A stretch of DNA of 64,000 nt from Clostridia bacterium (GTDB lineage: Bacteria; Bacillota; Clostridia; Oscillospirales; Acutalibacteraceae): contig JAFRUO010000023.1 in NCBI GenBank assembly GCA_017438845.1, forward strand, positions 20,381-84,380, given 5' to 3'. A model generated the notes under the pieces. The model had not been told where the DNA came from. It saw only the letters and a program-made list of their open reading frames with translations, and made no database searches. Positions 57,890 through 64,000 of this stretch are shown piece after piece. A program made the position numbers and the translations under genes. Each line of letters opens with the position of its first letter. Position 1 is the stretch's first letter.

Positions 57890-58411
57890 TTAATCTCCTT
57901 CAAGCTCGGCTTTCATTTTTTTGAGAGCTCTTGAAAGCTTTGAGCGCACCGTGCCCCTTGCAAAATCGGTGATTTTTGCAATCTCGGCGGAATTAAAGCC
58001 ACCGATTACGGACAGAAGAACAATCTGCCTTTCGTCGTCCGAAAGCTTACGGAGCGCGCTGTCAATTCCCGTGCTTTCCTCGGTTTGCCGCTGAACATCG
58101 GTGCCGTCGGGGATCTCGGGAATTTCATCATCGCTTACAATATGTATTTTTTTCTTTGAGAGCATACTCCTTGAAGCATTTGCAAGCGCCTTGAAGTAGT
58201 AAGCCTTGAAGCTTTCGGGCTTGCGTATGCTTTTTAAATGAGTGTATACCTCAAGCGAAGCCTGCTGTACTGCGTCCTCGGCGTCCTCACGGTTGCCGAG
58301 AAGCTTTAAGGCGTACAGATAAAGCTCCCTTGAGTACATGCTGTAAAGTGTGCCGAAGCTGTCTGCGTTTCCTGTCTGTGCGGAAGCCAGCAGTATTTTC
58401 GAGTCAATCAT
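57890..58411 (-). CDS. ECF-type RNA polymerase sigma factor
   Basis: 173 residues with sigma region 2 (about 10-75: LYLYALKLLGNREDAEDAVQQASLEVY) and sigma region 4 (about 118-165: LSDDERQIVLLSVIGGFNSAEIAKITDFARGTVRSKLSRALKKM), no region 3 and no region 1, as in ECF sigma factors. It is upstream of and coupled to the beta-propeller protein. It should direct transcription in response to an envelope signal. Confidence 0.93.
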   Translation of the reverse strand: MIDSKILLASAQTGNADSFGTLYSMYSRELYLYALKLLGNREDAEDAVQQASLEVYTHLKSIRKPESFKAYYFKALANASRSMLSKKKIHIVSDDEIPEIPDGTDVQRQTEESTGIDSALRKLSDDERQIVLLSVIGGFNSAEIAKITDFARGTVRSKLSRALKKMKAELEGD

Positions 58412-58439
58412 TTTCTCACTCTCCTAAAAGGCCTTTCAC

Positions 58440-58476
58440 TATAATAGACTATCACAAGACGCAAAGTGTTGCAAGA
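58440..58476 (-). promoter_or_regulatory. Possible ECF-type promoter of the sigma gene
   Basis: On minus, TTGCAACACTTT is followed about 18 nt later by AGTCTA, recalling the AAC and GTC motifs of ECF promoters. A TATAGT box nearby could instead serve sigma-A. Uncertain. Confidence 0.35.
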
Positions 58477-58505
58477 AAAACAAAAAGCGGAGAAAACTCC
58501 GCTTT
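58474..58505 (-). terminator. Terminator between the small membrane protein and sigma gene
   Basis: On minus: AAAGCGGAG, TTTT, CTCCGCTTT, then TTGTTTTTC. It separates the 89-residue gene from the sigma gene. Confidence 0.85.
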
Positions 58506-58522
58506 AAAAACTTGCTTAATAT

Positions 58523-58792
58523 TTATTTTTTCTTAATCTTTTTAATAACCGAATATAACATCAGTACAATAAGTCCTAAAAAAAGTATGCACAAGCCGAC
58601 TGCCAAAAGGGGATTCTTTGAAAACACCGTTATTACTACAAATGCCAGAAACAATACGGTGATTAATAACACGGTCAGTATAACAACTGCCGCAAGCATT
58701 TTCTTGGTTTTACTCGCGTTATCGTTGCTGAGAGTTTCGTCTGCTGAATCAAAAAGAACATAGATAACCGCTTCTAAAATTGCTTCAAACAC
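58523..58792 (-). CDS. Small two-span membrane protein, unknown
   Basis: 89 residues, about half hydrophobic, with two spans (about 33-57 and 60-82) and a lysine tail (KKIKKK). No motif is recognised. It follows tatD on the same strand by 9 nt and is cut off from the sigma gene by a terminator. The CDS is likely real given the terminator and gene spacing. Confidence 0.65.
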   Translation of the reverse strand: MFEAILEAVIYVLFDSADETLSNDNASKTKKMLAAVVILTVLLITVLFLAFVVITVFSKNPLLAVGLCILFLGLIVLMLYSVIKKIKKK

Positions 58793-58801
58793 AGCCTCAC
58801 C

Positions 58802-59569
58802 TCATTTTATATTAAACAGCTCTCTTGCGTTTCGGTCCGTTATGTCAAGTATATGCTGAGCCGTTGTGCCTCTTACCTCGGCAATTTTTTCTGCGGTATA
58901 TGGTATGTGAAGCGAGGTACAGCGTTTTCCTCTGAAGGGAACGGGCGTCATATACGGAGCATCGGTTTCGATAAGCAGTCTTTCCTCGGGCACAAAGGCG
59001 GCAACCTCCACGGGCTTTACGGCGTTTTTAAAGGTGACCGCGCCGCCGAGCCCGATATACATTCCGAGCTTGAGTATTTCCTTCGCCGTTTCGACGCTGC
59101 CCGAAAAGCAGTGAAGCACGCCCCGGGGCTTTAACTCCTTTAAGATGTTCAGCGTGTCCTCGTGCGCCTCTCTGTCGTGGACGATTACGGGCAGACCGTA
59201 TTCGTTTGCGATTTTTATCTGCTCTCTGAAAATCCGAAGCTGAATATCTCTCGTTTCCCTTTCGTAGTGATAATCAAGCCCGATTTCACCGACGGCAACG
59301 ACCTTTTCCTTTTTTAAAAGCTCCCTTAAAACCTCGGTGTAGTTTTCGGGAACGTCCTCGGTGTTTAAGCCGTGATAGCCGACGGCGGCGTATAGAAACG
59401 GATATTTTTTCGCAAGCTCAATATTCTGAAGGGAGGTTTCGGTGTTGACTCCGCAGGAAATTACCCCCGAAACTCCGTTTTCGGGAAAGGACGACAAAAG
59501 CTCCTCCGAATCCTCGGAGAAGCGTTCGTCATCATAATGTGAATGTGAATCAAAAATATTTTTATACAT
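58802..59569 (-). CDS. tatD: TatD-family metal-dependent deoxyribonuclease
   Basis: 255 residues of the amidohydrolase fold. Metal ligands and family motifs are visible: DSHSHYDD, the EIGLDYH segment, VHDREAH, HCFSGS and LIETDAPYM. TatD family proteins are 3'-5' exonucleases. It overlaps the metG stop by one base, a conserved clostridial metG-tatD pairing. Confidence 0.92.
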   Translation of the reverse strand: MYKNIFDSHSHYDDERFSEDSEELLSSFPENGVSGVISCGVNTETSLQNIELAKKYPFLYAAVGYHGLNTEDVPENYTEVLRELLKKEKVVAVGEIGLDYHYERETRDIQLRIFREQIKIANEYGLPVIVHDREAHEDTLNILKELKPRGVLHCFSGSVETAKEILKLGMYIGLGGAVTFKNAVKPVEVAAFVPEERLLIETDAPYMTPVPFRGKRCTSLHIPYTAEKIAEVRGTTAQHILDITDRNARELFNIK

Positions 59570-61521
59570 TATCTTATCTTCGTGCCGTTGGGAATTGATT
59601 CGTCAACGAACAGCACCTTAACCTCGTCCTCGGAGCAGTCTGCGGCAAGTATCATGCCGTTTGACTCAACTCCGCAGAGCGTGGCAGGCTTTAAGTTCGC
59701 AACGGCAACCACCTTTTTGCCGACAAGCTCATCGGGCGCATACCACTTTGCGATACCGCTTGCAACTGTTCTGTCGGTTCCCGTGCCGTCGTCAAGCGTG
59801 AGTTTGAGAAGCTTCTTTGCCTTTTTAACAGGCTCGCACGCCTTTATTTCGGCTACTCTTAATTCAACCTTCGCAAAGTCCTCAATACCTATCTGTGCAA
59901 TGCCCTCAAGGCTGAGCTTTGCAAGCTTTGTTTCCTGAGCCTGCTGAGCCTTTTGCTTTTCGATAAGTTCGGCAATCAGCTTGTCTGCGTCAATTCTTGA
60001 GAAGAGCACGCTTGCCTGACCGACCCTGTCGCCTGCCTTAAGCGCGCCGAAGCATTTAAGCGAGTCATAGTCCTTAACGTCGCAGCCGAGCTGCTCGAAA
60101 ATTCTTTCGCTCGTTTCGGGCATATAGGGCGAGAGAAGCACTGCAAGGTAGCGTATGCCCTCAAGCAGGTTGTAAAGCACGGTGCCGAGCCTCGGCTTCT
60201 TTTCCTCATCCTTTGCAAGCGCCCACGGCATAGTTTCGTCGATGTACTTGTTAAGCCTTTTTGCAAGCGTCAGCACACAGTCAACACTGTCTGCGATTTT
60301 GTATTCGTTAAAGCATTTGTCAACCTTTGAAAGGGTTTCAACGGCAAGGGCTTTAACCTCGTCATCAACGCTCTCGTTAACGTCGCCGGGCTGAATTACG
60401 CCGTCAAAGTATTTCTGCTGCATTGCAATTGTGCGGTTTACAAGGTTTCCGATGGTGTTTGCAAGGTCGGAATTATACCTTTCAATCAGAGTTTCGTAGG
60501 TGATTGAGCCGTCCGACGCATGAGGCATTTCGGAAAGCAGATAATAACGCACCGCGTCAACTCCGAAAACCTTGACAAGGTCCTCGGCATAGATTACGTT
60601 GCCCTTCGATTTTGACATCTTGTCCTCGCCGAACAGAAGCCACGGATGACCGTAGACCTGCTTGGGAAGCGGCTCACCGAGAGCCATAAGCATAATCGGC
60701 CAATAAATCGTGTGGAAGCGGACAATGTCCTTGCCGATGATATGCACATCGGCGGGCCAGTATTTCTTGTACAGCTCTCCGCTTCCCTCGGGGTCGTAGC
60801 CGAGGGCGGTGATATAGTTTGAAAGCGCGTCAATCCAGACATAGATAACGTGCTTGTCGTCAAAGGTTACGGGGATGCCCCATTTAAAGGAGGTCCTAGA
60901 AACGCACAAATCCTGAAGTCCGGGACGGATGAAGTTGTTAAGCATCTCGTTCTTTCTCGACTCGGGATAAATGAACTTTTCGTTTGACTCAATGTACTCC
61001 TCAAGCTGCTTCTGGTATTTGGAAAGGCGAAGGAAATAAGCCTCCTCCTTAGCCTTTTTAACCTCACTGTGACAGTCGGGACAGCAGCCGTTTTCGTCAA
61101 GCTGACTCTCGGTCCAGAAGCTCTCGCACGGGGTGCAGTAAAGACCCTCGTACTCGCTCTTGTAAATATCGCCCTGCTCGTAAAGCCTTTTAAAAATATG
61201 CTGAACAGCCTTTTCGTGATAGTCATCGGTGGTCCTGATGAATTTGTCGTAGGTAGTATTTAACAGGTCACAGATGTCTCTGATTTCGCCCGCAACCCTG
61301 TCAACATATTCCTTGGGAGTAACGCCTGCCGTTTTGGCGTATTCCTCGATTTTCTGACCGTGCTCGTCCGTTCCCGTCAAGAAGTACACATCATAGCCCA
61401 GCATTCGCTTGTACCTCGCAATTGCGTCGGTCAGGACTATTTCGTAGCTGTTGCCGATATGAGGTTTCCTCGAGGTATAGGCAATAGCCGTAGTGATATA
61501 AAATTTACCCTTATCACTCAT
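59569..61521 (-). CDS. metG: Methionyl-tRNA synthetase
   Basis: 650 residues, class I synthetase. HIGH is seen as KPHIGNSYE, KMSKS as DKMSKSKGNVI; four cysteines (CTPCESF and CCPDCHSE) form the zinc knuckle. The C-terminal 110 residues form a tRNA-binding OB-fold (VELRVAEIKACEPVKKAKKLLKL) as in dimeric MetRS. Confidence 0.97.
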   Translation of the reverse strand: MSDKGKFYITTAIAYTSRKPHIGNSYEIVLTDAIARYKRMLGYDVYFLTGTDEHGQKIEEYAKTAGVTPKEYVDRVAGEIRDICDLLNTTYDKFIRTTDDYHEKAVQHIFKRLYEQGDIYKSEYEGLYCTPCESFWTESQLDENGCCPDCHSEVKKAKEEAYFLRLSKYQKQLEEYIESNEKFIYPESRKNEMLNNFIRPGLQDLCVSRTSFKWGIPVTFDDKHVIYVWIDALSNYITALGYDPEGSGELYKKYWPADVHIIGKDIVRFHTIYWPIMLMALGEPLPKQVYGHPWLLFGEDKMSKSKGNVIYAEDLVKVFGVDAVRYYLLSEMPHASDGSITYETLIERYNSDLANTIGNLVNRTIAMQQKYFDGVIQPGDVNESVDDEVKALAVETLSKVDKCFNEYKIADSVDCVLTLAKRLNKYIDETMPWALAKDEEKKPRLGTVLYNLLEGIRYLAVLLSPYMPETSERIFEQLGCDVKDYDSLKCFGALKAGDRVGQASVLFSRIDADKLIAELIEKQKAQQAQETKLAKLSLEGIAQIGIEDFAKVELRVAEIKACEPVKKAKKLLKLTLDDGTGTDRTVASGIAKWYAPDELVGKKVVAVANLKPATLCGVESNGMILAADCSEDEVKVLFVDESIPNGTKIR

Positions 61522-61599
61522 TTTGTTACTTCCTTTCTAAAAATTTGCTAATATATTTTACCACTTTATTATGCTTATATCAACAGTAATTTACCCCTG

Positions 61600-62469
61600 T
61601 TATTTCATCAGCGAGAGTATTTCGTCCTTTGTGAAATGATATTTTTTGTTGCAGAAGTTACAGACGACCTCGGTCGTTTCATCCTGCGCCATTTCCGAAA
61701 GCCCGTCCTTGCCCGTAGCGATAAGCGCCTTGGTGACTCTTTCCCTTGAGCAGGTGCAACGGTATTCGACCTGCGCCTCGTCAAGCTTCTCAAGCTCGAA
61801 GGAGGGGAGAACTTTTTTAAGAATTTCCTCGGGAGAAAGACCTTGGAAAAGCATGGTCGTAATCGGAGGAATGCCGCTTATATCCTTTTCAACTGCGTCT
61901 ATTGTGCCGTCGTCCGCAAAGGGCAGTAGCTGAATTATAAACCCGCCCGAGCAGATAATGTTTTCCATGTCGGGGTCCACAAGCACGCCGAGGGCGCAAA
62001 CCGTGGGAATCTGTTCGCTGACGGCGAAGTATGAGGTGATGTCCTCGGCAATCTCGCCCGAAACAATCGGCACCTGCCCGACATAGGGCTCCTTTAGTCC
62101 GAGATCCTTTATAACGGTTAAGCTTCCGTCCGTACCGACTGCGCCTTTTACGTCAAGCTTCCCCTTTTCGTTTAATGGGAGATTTACGTGTGCGTCACCG
62201 ATATAGCCCCTTACGTTTCCCGATGAATCGGAAACCGCAAGCACGGTTTCACACGGGCCGTTACCGTTAATTTTAACGGTAAGACTGTCCTCTTTTCCCT
62301 TTAGGCTGACGCCCATCAGCGAAGCGGCGGTAAGCAGCCTGCCGAGCGCCGCCGAGCAAACCTTTGAGGTGCCGTGAATACGGTGCATTTCGGTTACTAT
62401 ATTTGTACTGTCAACCGCCATTGCGGTGAGCTGACCGTCCTGTGAAATCATTCTGATAAGATTACTCAT
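61600..62469 (-). CDS. hslO: Redox-regulated chaperone Hsp33
   Basis: 289 residues, a redox-switched holdase. The cysteine switch is CTCSRERV and CNFCNKKYHF near the C-terminus, the zinc-binding form of the reduced protein. The core has the GYIGDAHVNLP phrase. It overlaps the methyltransferase stop by 8 nt. Confidence 0.93.
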   Translation of the reverse strand: MSNLIRMISQDGQLTAMAVDSTNIVTEMHRIHGTSKVCSAALGRLLTAASLMGVSLKGKEDSLTVKINGNGPCETVLAVSDSSGNVRGYIGDAHVNLPLNEKGKLDVKGAVGTDGSLTVIKDLGLKEPYVGQVPIVSGEIAEDITSYFAVSEQIPTVCALGVLVDPDMENIICSGGFIIQLLPFADDGTIDAVEKDISGIPPITTMLFQGLSPEEILKKVLPSFELEKLDEAQVEYRCTCSRERVTKALIATGKDGLSEMAQDETTEVVCNFCNKKYHFTKDEILSLMK

Positions 62470-63220
62470 TTCTGTTCTTCCTTTTTGCGGTGAAAACTAT
62501 TCTCTGTGACGTTTCCGTCGGCGGAGTGCGGCTTAATTCGTCGTAGCAGCATATGTCCTCAAAATCACATTCTTTCAGAAGCCTTTTAATCAGCTTCTCC
62601 TCATACGCACGCTCGGCAAATTCTTCAACGCTTCTTTCGTATGCGCCGTCGGGAGTTTGCGAAAAAATGTCAAGGCTTATGCCGACCGTGTTGTTGTCGG
62701 TAACTTCGCTGTTTTGCCAGACGCAGTAAGCGCCGGGGCAATCGTATACAAAGGTCTTGCCCGAAAGAATATTGCGGTGCTTAAAAACGGTGTTTACGTC
62801 AAAGACAAACATCCCTTCGTTTTCAAGAAACAGTGCTACATTCAGAAAAGCCTTTTTTAAGTCCGCCTCATCCGTCAGGTGATTAAGCGAATCGAGCGCG
62901 CACACGCAGCAGTCTACGGTGCCGTAAAGGTCGAGGCTTCTCATGTCCTGACAAAGAAACATCACGTTTTGTTCGCCGAGCTCATACTTTTTGTTCTGCG
63001 CCACAGAGAGCATTTCCTCGGAAAGGTCAACGCCGATAACCGAAAAGCCCTTTTTTGCAAGCTCAAACGAAAGTCCTCCCGTGCCGCAGGCAAGGTCAAG
63101 CAAAAGCCCCCCGTTAACACCGTTTTCGCTTAACAGAGAGCTGTAGTATTCGGCGCGCCGAGCGTATTCAACGTTTTTGGTGAGCGTATCGTAGACGCGG
63201 GCAAAGCTTGAGTAACTCAT
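62462..63220 (-). CDS. Class I SAM-dependent methyltransferase
   Basis: 252 residues of Rossmann-fold methyltransferase with motif I LDLACGTGGLSFELAKKGF and the following acidic loop VIGVDLSEEML. Substrate not recognisable. It overlaps both neighbours (hslO and yerC), so it is in a tight unit. Confidence 0.88.
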   Translation of the reverse strand: MSYSSFARVYDTLTKNVEYARRAEYYSSLLSENGVNGGLLLDLACGTGGLSFELAKKGFSVIGVDLSEEMLSVAQNKKYELGEQNVMFLCQDMRSLDLYGTVDCCVCALDSLNHLTDEADLKKAFLNVALFLENEGMFVFDVNTVFKHRNILSGKTFVYDCPGAYCVWQNSEVTDNNTVGISLDIFSQTPDGAYERSVEEFAERAYEEKLIKRLLKECDFEDICCYDELSRTPPTETSQRIVFTAKRKNRNE

Positions 63221-63519
63221 TCGTTTTTGCCCTTTATTCCGAGGCGCTCAAAAATAACGTCATAACCCTCTGCACCGTATTGAAGCGAGCGCTTAACACG
63301 GCTTATTGTGGCGGTTGAGGCTCCCGTTTCGGTTTCAATTTCCTTGTAAACCTTGCCCCCGGTGAGCATCTTTGCGACAACAATCCTCTGTGAAATCGCC
63401 TGAAGCTCGGGCATGGTGCAAAGGTCCTCAAAGAAATTGTAGCATTCCTGCTTGCTTTCAAGCTTCAGGATGCAGTCAAACAAAAAATCGAGATTACCGT
63501 TTTTAAATCTGTCGTCCAT
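63217..63519 (-). CDS. YerC/YecD-family TrpR-like regulator
   Basis: 100 residues of the TrpR-like helical fold. Family marks are the middle LCTMPELQAISQRIVVAKML and the ETGASTATISRVKRSLQYGAEGY helix-turn-helix. It is the first gene of the minus-strand unit; its own role is not established. GGGG precedes the start. Confidence 0.92.
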   Translation of the reverse strand: MDDRFKNGNLDFLFDCILKLESKQECYNFFEDLCTMPELQAISQRIVVAKMLTGGKVYKEIETETGASTATISRVKRSLQYGAEGYDVIFERLGIKGKNE

Positions 63520-63685
63520 AATTCTAACCCCTAAATTATAATAGATTTACTTCTATTCATATTTTAACACGTTAAACTTTAAAAGTAAACAGTTATATTT
63601 TTATGTGCCGAAAGGTCGGCGGCATACAATATCTTGTGGAAAAAAATGGGGAAAAATTTTTTTGAATTTTTTTTAGGATTTAATG

Positions 63686-63714
63686 TTGACAATACGGAAA
63701 TTTTGTGATATTCT
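63686..63714 (+). promoter_or_regulatory. Promoter of the tRNA-Val-Asp-Phe operon
   Basis: TTGACA at 63686-63691 and an extended -10 TGATATTCT (TATTCT at 63709-63714) with a 17-nt spacer. A hairpin GCCGCTT/AAGCGGC (63721-63727 with 63733-63739) lies just before the first tRNA. Confidence 0.75.
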
Positions 63715-63745
63715 AATTCAGCCGCTTGAGTGAAGCGGCCGATGT

Positions 63746-63821
63746 GGGAGCATAGCTCAGCTGGGAGAGCACCTGCCTTACAAGCAGGGGGTCATAGGTT
63801 CGAGCCCTATTGTTCCCACCA
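63746..63821 (+). tRNA. tRNA-Val (anticodon TAC)
   Basis: 76 nt with encoded CCA. Acceptor GGGAGCA/TGTTCCC, anticodon loop CTTACAA with TAC at 63779-63781. Confidence 0.96.
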
Positions 63822-63828
63822 TCTTTAT

Positions 63829-63905
63829 GGCCCGGTAGTTCAGTTGGTTAGAACGCCAGCCTGTCACGCTGGAGGTCGTCGGTTCGAGCCCGATCCGGGT
63901 CGCCA
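63829..63905 (+). tRNA. tRNA-Asp (anticodon GTC)
   Basis: 77 nt with encoded CCA. Acceptor GGCCCGG/CCGGGTC, discriminator G, anticodon GTC at 63863-63865. Confidence 0.96.
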
Positions 63906-63911
63906 TAAGAT

Positions 63912-63987
63912 GCCTCTGTAGCTCAGTTGGTAGAGCAGGGGACTGAAAATGCCCGTGTCATTGGTTCGATTCCGATCGGAGGCACCA
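63912..63987 (+). tRNA. tRNA-Phe (anticodon GAA)
   Basis: 76 nt with encoded CCA. Acceptor GCCTCTG/CGGAGGC, anticodon GAA at 63945-63947. The anticodon stem GGGGA/TGCCC has a G-G mismatch at 63941/63951 (positions 30:40), where C is usual. Confidence 0.93.
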
Positions 63988-64000
63988 CACATGCGGATGT

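Noticed and set aside
63730..63921. Open frame across the tRNA genes
   Set aside because: It lies across tRNA-Val and tRNA-Asp and has no ribosome site; chance frame.

Overview
The window reads as chromosomal DNA of an anaerobic, Gram-positive gut-type member of the Clostridia, most likely Oscillospiraceae/Ruminococcaceae. The grounds are a complete V-type (A/V) ATP synthase operon, a short archaeal-type prolyl-tRNA synthetase, a single-chain glycyl-tRNA synthetase, a YerC/TrpR-like regulator, LytR-CpsA-Psr and SLH surface proteins, cohesin and dockerin modules, a GH51 arabinofuranosidase, strong AGGAGG ribosome sites and sigma-A promoters. This placement is inference from gene content; no 16S gene is present.

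Layout. 1-6.1 kb: tail of a GNAT gene, a methionine gamma-lyase-like PLP enzyme, a phosphohexomutase, acyl carrier protein, ProS and a lipoprotein. 6.1-7.4 kb: a REP-associated (RAYT/Y1) transposase whose coding sequence contains the same palindrome that is scattered through the intergenic DNA, then a strong promoter and a long, highly base-paired leader. 7.4-15.5 kb: a 1705-residue secreted dockerin protein, a cohesin-dockerin protein, a cohesin-like protein and two tiny paralogous peptide genes ending at a strong terminator. 15.5-16.5 kb: repeat-rich non-coding DNA. 16.5-19.3 kb: class III aminotransferase plus a two-domain class II aldolase. 19.3-23.1 kb (minus strand): another cohesin-dockerin protein, a membrane protein and a FabG-like reductase. 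23.3-28.2 kb: an operon of SCP2-like protein, second class III aminotransferase, split transketolase and second SCP2-like protein.

28.4-35.6 kb: RlmB, a large pseudo-P1B-ATPase, MgtC, tRNA-Ala, GlyRS and a lipid kinase. 35.6-39.5 kb: a double-HTH regulator divergent from an SLH protein. 39.8-45.0 kb: a small multidrug-export family protein, a Nudix fusion, an LCP ligase, GH51 and a zinc-ribbon membrane protein. 45.1-55.8 kb: a divergent PRPP-synthetase paralogue and a TetR regulator facing away from the nine-gene V-ATPase operon, whose rotor subunit carries the sodium-binding residues. 55.9-63.5 kb (minus strand): a transmembrane beta-propeller protein with its ECF sigma factor, a small membrane protein, TatD, MetG, Hsp33, a methyltransferase and YerC. 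63.7-64 kb: tRNA-Val, tRNA-Asp and tRNA-Phe.

The least explained parts are: the two co-transcribed mini-peptides behind the cohesin genes; the SCP2-aminotransferase-transketolase operon; the P1B-ATPase-like protein that has lost every catalytic signature; the structured leader before the giant dockerin gene; and the REP palindromes embedded in the transposase gene.
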